This document shows, piece after piece, positions 7,357 to 14,731 of a stretch of 17,902 nucleotides of DNA. This stretch comes from CAYMUC01 sp964471865 (GTDB taxonomy: Bacteria > Actinomycetota > Acidimicrobiia > Acidimicrobiales > Ilumatobacteraceae): the NCBI GenBank assembly GCA_964471865.1, contig CAYYHU010000036.1, positions 1-17,902 on the forward strand. Direction: 5' to 3'. The translations under genes were made by a program, and so were the position numbers. Within the stretch, counting starts at the first letter, position 1. The number at the start of each line of letters is the position of its first letter. The notes under the pieces were generated by a model that saw nothing but the letters and a program-made list of their open reading frames with translations, did not search any database and was not told the DNA's origin.

Positions 7357-8883
7357 TCAGTGACGGAAGTGGCGTTCGCCGGTGAACACCAGCGCCACTC
7401 CATGTTCGTCAGCCGCCGCGATGACCTCGTCGTCTCGCACGCTGCCTCCGGGTTCGACCACGGCCACCACCCCGGCGGCGACCACGGCATCGAGACCGTC
7501 ACGGAAGGGGAAGAAGGCGTCACTGGCTGCGACACCACCGCGGGCGCGCTCGCCGGCTCGCTCCCGGGCGATGCGCGCCGAGTCGAGACGGTTCTGTTGC
7601 CCCGCGCCGATCCCGAACGCCTGACGATCCTGAGCGAGAACGATCGCGTTCGAGGACACTGCCGCCGCGACCTGCCAGGAAAACACCAGATCCGCCCAGA
7701 TGCGGTCATCGGGGATCATCTGGGACACCACTCGCCACTGGGAGGTGTCGACGTTGACCACATCGGCGTCCTGAACGAGCAGGCCGCCATCGATACTGCG
7801 CACATCGAGGCCACCTCCAACGGGAGGTCGGGCCTCGAGCACTCGCAGGTTCTTGCGCGTCGCCAGGATCTCGAGTGCTTCTGGCGAATACCCCGGGGCC
7901 ACGAGCACCTCGGTGAACACCTCGGTCAGGGCCTGGGCCATTCCCGCATCCACGGGTGCATCGAGCGCGACGATCCCGCCAAAGGCGCTCACCGGATCAC
8001 AGGCATTGGCTCGTCGATACGCCTCGGTGACCGAGTCTGCGACTGCGACCCCGCAAGGATTTGCATGCTTCACGATGACGCAGGCCACGTCCCCCGATGA
8101 ATGATCGATCCGGTGCGCGAGACGCCAGGCGGCTTCGGCATCGAAGACGTTGAGATAACTCATCTCTTTGCCGCCGAGCTGACGCGCATCGTCCCACCAG
8201 GATCGGGCTCCTCGGATGCGATACCGAGCACCCTGCTGATGGGGGTTCTCGCCATATCTGAGGATCTCGGCTCGATCCGCAACGATCGTCAGCGTCGCTT
8301 CGAGGGGGGTGTCGGTCTCCCCATCGCCGACCTCGGGGCCGTCGAGCCAGGCCACGATCTCGGCGTCATAGGACGCAGTCGTGGCGAAGGCATCCCGGGC
8401 GAGACGACGGCGCGTGGCCGAGGTGACTTCACCGTGACGTCGCAACTCGTCGATCACCGTGTCGTAGTCGGCGGGATTCACCACCACGGCGACATGCGCA
8501 TGGTTCTTTGCTGCCGCCCGCACCATCGCCGGCCCTCCGACATCGATCAATTCGATTCCTGGGGCACTCGAGAACGGATACAGATTGACCACTGCCAACG
8601 AGATCGGTCCGATCCCGTAACGGTCGAGATCGGCGCGGTGCTCGGGATCGTCGAGATCGGCGAGCAGACCTCCGTGAACCGCTGGATGCAAGGTGACGAC
8701 GCGATGGCCAAGCATCGCCGGAGCCCCAGTCAATTCGGCGACATCGGTGACGGCGAGACCCGCCTCGGCGATGACTCGGGCGGTGCCGCCCGATGACACG
8801 AGATCCCATCCGAGATCGACCAGTGATCGAGCCAGGTCGACGACGCCGGACTTGTCGTAACAGGACAACAATGCAGTGGGCAC
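7357..8883 (-). CDS. purH: Bifunctional AICAR formyltransferase / IMP cyclohydrolase
   Basis: This 508-residue enzyme carries out the last two steps of de novo purine synthesis: formyl transfer from 10-formyl-THF to AICAR, then ring closure to IMP. The N-terminal cyclohydrolase domain (MGS-like fold, about residues 1-190) has LLSCYDKSGVVDLA, VSSGGTARVI at 29-38 and VTLHPAVHGGLL. The AICAR formyltransferase part has LRYGENPHQ at 208-216, and VKHANPCG at 271-278 containing the catalytic Lys-His pair. It also has CDPVSAFGG and, near the end, DAFFPFRDGLDAV. The length is close to the usual 510-530. The GTG start at 8883 gives a natural N-terminus, and a TAGGGT box stands eight bases before it. 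It is followed closely by metF. No purN was seen upstream; sucD lies there in the same direction. Confidence 0.96.
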   Translation of the reverse strand: MPTALLSCYDKSGVVDLARSLVDLGWDLVSSGGTARVIAEAGLAVTDVAELTGAPAMLGHRVVTLHPAVHGGLLADLDDPEHRADLDRYGIGPISLAVVNLYPFSSAPGIELIDVGGPAMVRAAAKNHAHVAVVVNPADYDTVIDELRRHGEVTSATRRRLARDAFATTASYDAEIVAWLDGPEVGDGETDTPLEATLTIVADRAEILRYGENPHQQGARYRIRGARSWWDDARQLGGKEMSYLNVFDAEAAWRLAHRIDHSSGDVACVIVKHANPCGVAVADSVTEAYRRANACDPVSAFGGIVALDAPVDAGMAQALTEVFTEVLVAPGYSPEALEILATRKNLRVLEARPPVGGGLDVRSIDGGLLVQDADVVNVDTSQWRVVSQMIPDDRIWADLVFSWQVAAAVSSNAIVLAQDRQAFGIGAGQQNRLDSARIARERAGERARGGVAASDAFFPFRDGLDAVVAAGVVAVVEPGGSVRDDEVIAAADEHGVALVFTGERHFRH

Positions 8884-8891
8884 GACGACGG

Positions 8892-8897
8892 ACCCTA
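8892..8897 (-). promoter_or_regulatory. purH: -10-like box TAGGGT before purH
   Basis: TAGGGT leaves eight bases (CCGTCGTC) before GTG 8883, the same hexamer and spacing as at mdh. No Shine-Dalgarno is visible, which is consistent with a leaderless purH transcript. Confidence 0.5.
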
Positions 8898-8973
8898 GTC
8901 CACCGCCATCACTGCGCCCCCGAGACGATCCGTGCCGCGATAGGCCTGCGATACGACACAGCCCACGCGCGAG

Positions 8974-9004
8974 AGAGCCCCGACACCTCGGGCATCGGGG
9001 CTCT
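8974..9004 (-). terminator. Hairpin downstream of sucD
   Basis: A perfect 10-bp stem, agagccccga (8974-8983) with tcggggctct (8995-9004), encloses an 11-base loop. It lies 39 bases past the sucD stop, where a transcription terminator for sucCD is expected. There is no T tract after it on the minus strand, so it is a GC-rich, U-poor hairpin. Confidence 0.65.
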
Positions 9005-9043
9005 GCAACGATGTTCAGGTGAGCGGCTCGAGAGCCGCAGATG

Positions 9044-9946
9044 TCACTTCGACAGCGAGGCGACGATCTCCGCCATCAGAGTGCCGGCCTCGGTCGGGTT
9101 CTGTCCGACCTTGACGCCCGCAGCGCTCAGCGCTTCCATCTTGCCCTGCGCTGTTCCCTTGCCCCCGGAGATGATCGCTCCGGCATGGCCCATCTTCTTA
9201 CCCGCCGGTGCAGTCACGCCGGCGATGTAGGCGCTCATCGGCTTGGTCACATGAGCGGTGATGAACTCCGCCGCTTCTTCCTCCGCCGATCCACCGATTT
9301 CGCCGATCATGATGATGGCGTCGGTTTCGGGATCGTTTTGGAATTCAGCAAGGCAGTCCACGAACGAGGTTCCGGGAACCGGATCGCCACCGATGCCCAC
9401 GCAGGTGGAGACCCCGATACCGCGCTGCTTGAGTTCATACAGAGCCTGATAGGTCAAGGTTCCCGAACGGGACACGATCCCGACATTGGGACGCCCGGTG
9501 ACCGGCGGCAAGGCGATCTCGCCGGCGGTGATCCCGATATTGCACTTTCCAGGGCTGATCACCCCGGGACAGTTCGGGCCGAGCAACCGGGTTCCGGGGT
9601 GATCCCGCACCAAGGTGTTGAACACTCGCGCCTCGTCCTGGGCGGGGATTCCCTCGGTGATGCACACCACGAAACCGATACCGGCAGCTGCAGCTTCGAG
9701 GATCGCCGCCGACGCCGCCTTGGGAGGCACAGCGACGAAGCTGGCATCGGCCCCGGTGGCAGCCACGGCCTCAGCAACGGAGTCGAACACCGGAATACCC
9801 TCGACGTCGGTGCCGCCCTTGCCCGGGGTCACTCCGGCCACCACTTGCGTGCCATAGGCCTTGTTGCGCAGCCCGTGGTACTTGCCCTGTCCGCCGGTCA
9901 AGCCCTGAACGATGACCTTGGTCTGATCGTTGACGAAAATGGCCAT
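9044..9946 (-). CDS. sucD: Succinyl-CoA synthetase, alpha subunit
   Basis: This 300-residue subunit, together with SucC, converts succinyl-CoA, ADP (or GDP) and phosphate to succinate, CoA and ATP (or GTP) in the TCA cycle. The N-terminal CoA-binding domain starts with VNDQTKVIVQGLTGGQGKYH and has VAGVTPGKGG. The ligase half has LGPNCPGVISPGKCNIG, VGIVSRSGTLTYQ and GIGGDPVPGTSF. MGHAGAIISGGKGTA carries the His that is phosphorylated during the reaction (about residue 254; His246 in E. coli). The length is slightly above the E. coli subunit (289). ATG 9946 begins one base after the sucC stop codon, so the two are translated from one message. Confidence 0.97.
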   Translation of the reverse strand: MAIFVNDQTKVIVQGLTGGQGKYHGLRNKAYGTQVVAGVTPGKGGTDVEGIPVFDSVAEAVAATGADASFVAVPPKAASAAILEAAAAGIGFVVCITEGIPAQDEARVFNTLVRDHPGTRLLGPNCPGVISPGKCNIGITAGEIALPPVTGRPNVGIVSRSGTLTYQALYELKQRGIGVSTCVGIGGDPVPGTSFVDCLAEFQNDPETDAIIMIGEIGGSAEEEAAEFITAHVTKPMSAYIAGVTAPAGKKMGHAGAIISGGKGTAQGKMEALSAAGVKVGQNPTEAGTLMAEIVASLSK

Positions 9947-9947
9947 G

Positions 9948-11102
9948 TCAGTTGCTCCCCTTGGCGATGGCGACGGCCGCTTCGGCGGCTTCGAGCATGG
10001 TGGGTTTCGAGATCAGCTTCGATTCGGGGATACCGGCGTTGGCGAGAATCTCCCGGCCCTCTTCGGCGTTGGTTCCATCGAGTCGGATGACGATCGGAGC
10101 CCGAAGATCGACTCGGCCCAGAGCCTCGACGATGCCCTTGGCCACCTCTTCGCCCCGGGTGATACCACCGAAGATGTTGATGAAGATGCTGCGCACGCCT
10201 TGGTCGAAGTTGATGACCTCGAGTGCCGCAGCCATGACATCGGCGTTGGCGCCGCCCCCGATATCGAGGAAGTTCGCAGCGCTTCCGCCGACCTGGTTGA
10301 CGACGTCGAGGGTGCTCATGGCGAGACCGGCGCCATTGGCGATGATTCCTACCGAGCCTTCGAGACCGATGTACTGCAGATCATTCTCGCGGGCGAGCTG
10401 CTCACGTTCATCGAGCTCCTCGGTGGCGCGGTACTCGTCCCATTCCGGATGGCGGAACGAGGCATTCGCGTCCAGGCTCACCTTGGCGTCGAGGGCGTGG
10501 ACCTCGCCGGTCGGCTTGAGGATCAAAGGATTGATCTCCGCCAGATCGCAGTCGCCGCGGGTGAAGCAGTCGTAGAGCTTCACGAGGATGTCGGCGCAAC
10601 CCTCCAGGGCCCGCTCGGGAATCTTTGCGTCCACCGAGGCCTGCCGGGCCACCTCTCGGCTGAGTCCGTCGACGGGGTCGATATGCAACTTCACGATGGC
10701 ATCGGGGTCGGTGGCGGCCACCTCTTCGATGTCGACACCGCCCTGGGCAGACAACATCAACAGGTGCTTCTTCGCCGCCCGGTCGAGGGTGAAGCTGGCG
10801 TAGTACTCCTCCTCGATGTCACTTGCGTGCTCGACCCAGAGCCGCCCCACGACATGGCCCTTGATGTCCATACCGAGGATGTTGCCGGCATGAAGGCGGA
10901 CCTCATCGGGATTCGAGGCCAACTTGATGCCTCCGGCCTTTCCACGTCCACCGACTTGGACCTGGGCCTTCACCACCACGGGGTAGCCGGCGCTCTCGGC
11001 GACCGCAACGGCCTCATCGACTGTGTCGGCGACGCCTCCGGGCGACACCGGGATACCGAAACGGGCGAAGTACTGCTTGCCCTGATACTCGAACAGATCC
11101 AC
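9948..11102 (-). CDS. sucC: Succinyl-CoA synthetase, beta subunit (ADP-forming type)
   Basis: This 384-residue subunit has an N-terminal ATP-grasp domain that binds the nucleotide and a C-terminal ligase domain that meets SucD. It begins MDLFEYQGKQYFARFGIPV, typical of the family. VVVKAQVQVGGRGKAGG is the nucleotide-binding region. DLAEINPLI and LDAKVSLDANASFRH follow, then NGAGLAMSTLDVV, ANFLDIGGGA and IFINIFGGITRGEEVA in the C-terminal domain. The length matches E. coli SucC (388). The start is GTG 11102 with GAGAGGG seven bases before it, so this gene uses a normal leader, unlike purH or mdh. It is the first gene of sucCD. Whether ATP or GTP is made cannot be read from the sequence alone. 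Confidence 0.97.
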   Translation of the reverse strand: MDLFEYQGKQYFARFGIPVSPGGVADTVDEAVAVAESAGYPVVVKAQVQVGGRGKAGGIKLASNPDEVRLHAGNILGMDIKGHVVGRLWVEHASDIEEEYYASFTLDRAAKKHLLMLSAQGGVDIEEVAATDPDAIVKLHIDPVDGLSREVARQASVDAKIPERALEGCADILVKLYDCFTRGDCDLAEINPLILKPTGEVHALDAKVSLDANASFRHPEWDEYRATEELDEREQLARENDLQYIGLEGSVGIIANGAGLAMSTLDVVNQVGGSAANFLDIGGGANADVMAAALEVINFDQGVRSIFINIFGGITRGEEVAKGIVEALGRVDLRAPIVIRLDGTNAEEGREILANAGIPESKLISKPTMLEAAEAAVAIAKGSN

Positions 11103-11136
11103 GCGGGTTCCCTCTCTGGCGGGGCGACTAAGACGA

Positions 11137-11157
11137 CGATGCGATCACCTCGCATCG
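11137..11157. promoter_or_regulatory. Inverted repeat in sucC upstream region
   Basis: A 7-bp inverted repeat, cgatgcg (11137-11143) and cgcatcg (11151-11157), with a 7-base spacer lies 35 bases upstream of sucC. It is between sucC and the divergent gene at 11213. The size and place suit a dimeric repressor site, but no regulator can be named. Confidence 0.25.
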
Positions 11158-11199
11158 GCGCCTGACCCTATGCGGCGAGGGGTTCTCGACTCCAACTGG

Positions 11200-11205
11200 C
11201 AGACT
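11200..11205 (+). promoter_or_regulatory. -10-like box CAGACT before gene at 11213
   Basis: CAGACT leaves seven bases (gagcgcc) before GTG 11213. The same hexamer precedes the starts at 2097 and 6419. Confidence 0.4.
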
Positions 11206-11212
11206 GAGCGCC

Positions 11213-11698
11213 GTGCGCCGACCCCGTCTGCGATCCCCCCTCGCTCGTGCTGTGGTCCCCGTCGCCGGCGGTCTTGCGGTCCTCGCCGTCCTGTTCGGGG
11301 TGACCTGGCTGGCCGCGGTGTGGATCTCATCGAACCCGGACAACATCACCAATCTCGGGGACCGGACGTTCCGCGTCGGCAACGTCGAGCGGATCGCCGA
11401 CCAGGTGGCCACCTCCGGCCCGATTCTCTACCCGGACCTTCGTGATCCTCAAGGAACCCGGGCCATCGTTCTCGACCACGCCGGTGATCGCCCCGAGATC
11501 GGATGGCGAGTGTTCTACGCCTACCCTGCGGATCGCGGTCCGGACTGTCTCGCCGAGCAGCGTCCTGAAAGCCGCGAGTTCGTGGACTGTGACGGCCGCG
11601 ATCTCGACATCGAGGACCTGGCACGCCCCCTGGATGTCCGACCCCTCGTCGAGAACGAAACGACGCTCTACATTGACTTGCGAACGCCGCCAGATTGA
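11213..11698 (+). CDS. Uncharacterised membrane-anchored protein with Rieske-like C-terminus
   Basis: This 161-residue protein has a basic N-terminus (RRPRLRSPLAR) followed by one hydrophobic helix (about residues 12-38). It is therefore probably anchored in the membrane with the rest outside. The outer part has two cysteines in GPDCLAEQRPESREFVDC, followed by DGRDLDIEDLARPLDVRPL and a final TLYIDLR strand. The order Cys, short loop, Cys, DG, then a proline-rich turn and final strand recalls the end of Rieske iron-sulfur proteins, but the cluster-binding histidines are absent. The two cysteines could form a disulfide. No function is assigned. It starts at GTG 11213, diverges from sucC, and converges on pstB with 21 bases between stops. 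Confidence 0.65.
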   Translation: MRRPRLRSPLARAVVPVAGGLAVLAVLFGVTWLAAVWISSNPDNITNLGDRTFRVGNVERIADQVATSGPILYPDLRDPQGTRAIVLDHAGDRPEIGWRVFYAYPADRGPDCLAEQRPESREFVDCDGRDLDIEDLARPLDVRPLVENETTLYIDLRTPPD

Positions 11699-11719
11699 GC
11701 GGCCACCCTGGCGTAGCGA

Positions 11720-12607
11720 TCAGCCGAAGCGACCGGTGACGTAGTCCAGTGTCGCCTGTTGATCAGGCTTGGTGAAGATCTTGTTGGTGGCGCCCATTTC
11801 GACGAGCTTGCCGGGCTTGCCCGTTCCTTCGATATTGAAGAAACCGGTTCGATCGCTCACCCGTGCGGCCTGTTGCATGTTGTGGGTCACGATGACGATC
11901 GTGTAGTCGGTCTTCAACTCGAGCATGAGTTGCTCGATCGCCAGTGTCGAGATGGGGTCGAGGGCCGAGCAGGGCTCGTCCATCAACAACACTTCGGGTT
12001 CGACTGCGATCGCGCGCGCAATACACAGACGCTGCTGCTGTCCACCAGACAATCCTGAGCCCGCACCGTCGAGACGATCCTTGACCTCGTCCCACAGGTT
12101 CGCTCCTCGAAGCGACTTCTCCACGATCTCGGCGGCCTCGGACTTCTTGAGTCGCTTCGAGTTCAACTTGAGTCCAGCCAGCACGTTGTCCGCGATCGAC
12201 ATCGTCGGAAAGGGGTTGGGTCGCTGGAACACCATGCCTACACGACGCCGCACCACGACGGGGTCCATCTTCGGGCCGTACAGGTCGACGCCGTTCAACA
12301 GAACCGTGCCGTCGACGCGTGCTCCGGCGATCACCTCGTGCATCCGGTTCAGCGATCGCAGGAAGGTCGACTTCCCGCAGCCCGACGGCCCGATCAATGC
12401 CGTGATGGACCGAGCCTCGATGACCATGTTGATGTCTTCGACAGCCAGGAACGAGCCGTAATAGATGTTGAGTCCCTCGACCTGAAAAGCGACGTCATTG
12501 GGCGCGGTCATCGAGGTCGCATCGCCGGCCGGAGTCTGGACGTCAGGTTGCATCATGGTCATCTCCCGAGGGGTGCTTGCGGTGAGGGAACTCTCTGGTT
12601 GCGTCAT
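11720..12607 (-). CDS. pstB: Phosphate ABC transporter ATP-binding protein
   Basis: This 295-residue ATPase powers phosphate import through PstC/PstA on the inner face of the membrane. It has Walker A GPSGCGKST at residues 73-81, a Q-loop in GMVFQRPNPFP, signature LSGGQQQRL, Walker B VLLMDEPCSALDPIS and the H-loop in VTHNMQQA. QRPNPFP and DEPCSALDP are typical of PstB rather than other ABC ATPases. ATG 12607 overlaps the pstA stop by four bases (ATGA), which fixes the start; the frame is open further upstream but inside pstA. This gives a 40-residue polar N-terminal tail with several methionines, longer than the usual roughly 258-residue PstB. One of the internal ATGs could be used instead. 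No phoU follows: the next gene is convergent. Confidence 0.95.
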   Translation of the reverse strand: MTQPESSLTASTPREMTMMQPDVQTPAGDATSMTAPNDVAFQVEGLNIYYGSFLAVEDINMVIEARSITALIGPSGCGKSTFLRSLNRMHEVIAGARVDGTVLLNGVDLYGPKMDPVVVRRRVGMVFQRPNPFPTMSIADNVLAGLKLNSKRLKKSEAAEIVEKSLRGANLWDEVKDRLDGAGSGLSGGQQQRLCIARAIAVEPEVLLMDEPCSALDPISTLAIEQLMLELKTDYTIVIVTHNMQQAARVSDRTGFFNIEGTGKPGKLVEMGATNKIFTKPDQQATLDYVTGRFG

Positions 12608-13680
12608 CGGAGCCCCTTGGGTTTGAGGATCTTGGACAGAATACGCCCGATGGTGAACAGCACTGCCACGATCATCCCGAGCACGAGCGCTGCGGCCCAT
12701 GCACGATCTTGACCAGCGGAGGGCGGGAGGCCCGGCTGCACATAGCTGTAGTAGGTGAACACCGGCAAGGTGGTCATACGACCATCGAAAGGATTCCAGT
12801 TGGCCCCTTGGGCGAGGCCGGCGGTCACGAGCAGCGGCGCCGTTTCACCGATGACTCGTGCGATCGCCAGCACGATCCCGGTGAGGATGCCGGCGATAGC
12901 CGTGGGCAGGACGACTTTCACGATCGTCTTCCATTTGGGGACTCCGAGCGCATACGAAGCCTCGCGCAGTTCGTCAGGAACGAGGCGCACCATCTCTTCG
13001 ACCGAGCGGACCACGATCGGGGTCATGAGCACCGTGAGCGCCACCGCACCTGCAAGTCCCGACCGGGTCCCTGGGCCGAACAAGGCCACGAACAAGGCGT
13101 AGGAGAACAAACCGGCCACGATCGACGGAATACCGGTCATGACGTCGACCATCGAAGTGATGGAGCGAGCGAGGCGTCCCCGTCCGTACTCAACGAGGTA
13201 GATCCCCGTCATCATTCCGATAGGGACCGCAAGCGCCGTGGCCACGCCCGTGACGACCAACGTTCCGATGATGGCGTGATAGGCCCCGCCGCCTTCACCG
13301 ACGACGCTGCGCATGGTCGAGGTGAAGAACTCGGAATCCAGTCGTTTCGAACCACGTTCCACCACGGTCCACACCAACGAGATCAAAGGAAGCGCCACCA
13401 CGGCAAAGGCCCCGGTGAACACCACCGTGGCTAGCCGGTCCGCCGCTCGTCGGCGTCCCTCGACGAGTCTGGACGCCACATAGGTGGACACTGCGTAGAC
13501 GAGGCTCGACCCGATCACCCAGCGCGCCCAGTTCGGTGCCCCTTGCCAAATCGACGAGAGGGCGCCGAGCAGGATCGAACTTGCGATGATGGCAAATCGT
13601 TGCCGGGTGCTGAGTTGAGCCGAGTCGTGCATCGGATCCGGCGCCGAAGGACGGGACGTGGGCTGCACGGTGGCGGTCAT
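12604..13680 (-). CDS. pstA: Phosphate ABC transporter permease PstA
   Basis: This 358-residue integral membrane protein forms the phosphate channel together with PstC. The ABC permease core begins near residue 125 (GTLVVTGVATALAVPIGMMTGIYLVEY). It contains the EAA loop ELREASYALGVPKWKTIVKVVLP, which contacts PstB, then ARVIGETAPLLVTAG, typical of PstA. It is about 60 residues longer than common PstA proteins. The extra length is a polar N-terminal tail plus two hydrophobic segments (about 28-45 and 54-68) before the usual first helix. Its ATG overlaps the pstC stop by four bases, and its stop overlaps pstB by four bases. This gives tight translational coupling in one operon. Confidence 0.95.
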   Translation of the reverse strand: MTATVQPTSRPSAPDPMHDSAQLSTRQRFAIIASSILLGALSSIWQGAPNWARWVIGSSLVYAVSTYVASRLVEGRRRAADRLATVVFTGAFAVVALPLISLVWTVVERGSKRLDSEFFTSTMRSVVGEGGGAYHAIIGTLVVTGVATALAVPIGMMTGIYLVEYGRGRLARSITSMVDVMTGIPSIVAGLFSYALFVALFGPGTRSGLAGAVALTVLMTPIVVRSVEEMVRLVPDELREASYALGVPKWKTIVKVVLPTAIAGILTGIVLAIARVIGETAPLLVTAGLAQGANWNPFDGRMTTLPVFTYYSYVQPGLPPSAGQDRAWAAALVLGMIVAVLFTIGRILSKILKPKGLR

Positions 13681-14636
13681 CCTGCTGCCCCCGAGAATCC
13701 CGAACGTGCCACCTTGCGAGCCAACGAGTTCACCAAGAAGGTGATGCCGAAGAGCACCAGTCCGGTAGCGATCAACAAGTTGACGGCGAGTCCTGCCGAT
13801 TCGGGGAACTTGAGAGCGATATTCGCCGCGATCGTGTTGGGGTTCTGGTTCGAGATGACGTTGAAACTGATGATGTCGGCCGGCGACAAGATGATCGCCA
13901 CGGCCATCGTTTCACCCAGGGCCCGACCCAACCCCAGCATGGCCCCGCTGATCACCCCCGAGCGGCCGTAGGGAAGCACCGCCTGGCGAATCATCTCCCA
14001 ACGGGTGGCTCCGAGAGCCAAGGATGCTTCTTCATGGAGCCGAGGAGTCTGAAGGAAGACCTCCCGGGAGATGGCCGTGATGATCGGCAAGATCATGACC
14101 GCCAGGACGATTCCGGCGGTCAGCATCGTACGGCCACTCGTCGACGCCGGACCGGCGAAGAACGGAAGGAAGGACGCGTTGTCGTCCAACCACGGATAGA
14201 CGCTGCGCGACAGGATCGGAGCGAGAACACCGATTCCCCAGATGCCGTAGACAACGCTGGGAATCGCGGCGAGAAGATCGATGAAGTAGCCCAGAGTCTG
14301 AGCTATCTTGCGAGGCGCGTAGTGGCTCGTGAACAACGCCACCGCCACCGCAAGAGGTGTGGCCAGCACCAAGGCGATGATCGATGCCCAGACCGTGCCG
14401 AACACCAAAGGTCCGACGTACTCGATGAACGAGTCACTAGTGGCCTCGGACAGGTCTCCGGTCAGAGCCGGCCAACCCTGGTTGAGGAGGAACAACGCCA
14501 CCCCGGCCAGGGTGATGAGAATCAGGATCCCGGCCCCCCGGGCGGTACCCGAAAAGATCCGGTCCCCCAACTTCGACACGGGTCGATTCCCTAGCGACGG
14601 TGGACTCTCCGTCGGGGGGTTCTCGAGAACTGTCAC
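13677..14636 (-). CDS. pstC: Phosphate ABC transporter permease PstC
   Basis: This 319-residue membrane protein is the partner of PstA. It has about six hydrophobic segments, beginning with ARGAGILILITLAGVALFLL. It has the PstC-type pieces FIDLLAAIPSVVYGIWGIGVLAP, the EAA loop RLHEEASLALGATRWEMIRQAVLP, and GLGRALGETMAVAIIL. The start is GTG 14636: a clear AGGAG lies at 14645-14649 with an eight-base spacer, giving MTVLENPPTESPP. The frame is open further up (ATG 14654, then 14699), but those codons lie before or over the Shine-Dalgarno and over the hairpin. It follows pstS after a 95-base gap with a strong hairpin and overlaps pstA by ATGA. Confidence 0.95.
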   Translation of the reverse strand: MTVLENPPTESPPSLGNRPVSKLGDRIFSGTARGAGILILITLAGVALFLLNQGWPALTGDLSEATSDSFIEYVGPLVFGTVWASIIALVLATPLAVAVALFTSHYAPRKIAQTLGYFIDLLAAIPSVVYGIWGIGVLAPILSRSVYPWLDDNASFLPFFAGPASTSGRTMLTAGIVLAVMILPIITAISREVFLQTPRLHEEASLALGATRWEMIRQAVLPYGRSGVISGAMLGLGRALGETMAVAIILSPADIISFNVISNQNPNTIAANIALKFPESAGLAVNLLIATGLVLFGITFLVNSLARKVARSGFSGAAG

Positions 14637-14644
14637 CGGGTGCT

Positions 14645-14649
14645 CTCCT
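14645..14649 (-). promoter_or_regulatory. pstC: Shine-Dalgarno AGGAG fixing the pstC start
   Basis: AGGAG followed by eight bases and GTG 14636. The site decides between three in-frame starts. It lies just after the pstS-pstC hairpin, so pstC can be translated on its own. Confidence 0.7.
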
Positions 14650-14672
14650 GACATTGAACGAGTCGATGGGCA

Positions 14673-14705
14673 GTCGGGGTGGGGTCTGGTCGACCCCACC
14701 CCGAC
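14673..14705 (-). terminator. Perfect 14-bp hairpin between pstS and pstC
   Basis: gtcggggtggggtc (14673-14686) pairs perfectly with gaccccaccccgac (14692-14705) around a 5-base loop. It lies 26 bases past the pstS stop and just before the pstC ribosome binding site. There is no T tract, so it may be a partial terminator or an mRNA-stabilising 3' end that keeps PstS levels above those of PstCAB. Confidence 0.7.
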
Positions 14706-14731
14706 AACACTATTGGTCGGGAACCGACCGA

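Noticed and set aside
7078..8100. 340-codon open frame on the plus strand
   Set aside because: It lies opposite purH and metF, whose catalytic motifs are present on the minus strand.
9041..10090. 349-codon open frame on the plus strand
   Set aside because: It lies opposite sucD, with composition rich in His, Arg and Gly and no recognisable domain.
9930..11165. 411-codon open frame on the plus strand
   Set aside because: It lies opposite sucC, whose motifs are unmistakable. It is a shadow frame.
12709..13434. 241-codon open frame on the plus strand
   Set aside because: It lies opposite pstA and is extremely rich in His, Arg, Asp and Gly, as is typical of shadow frames.
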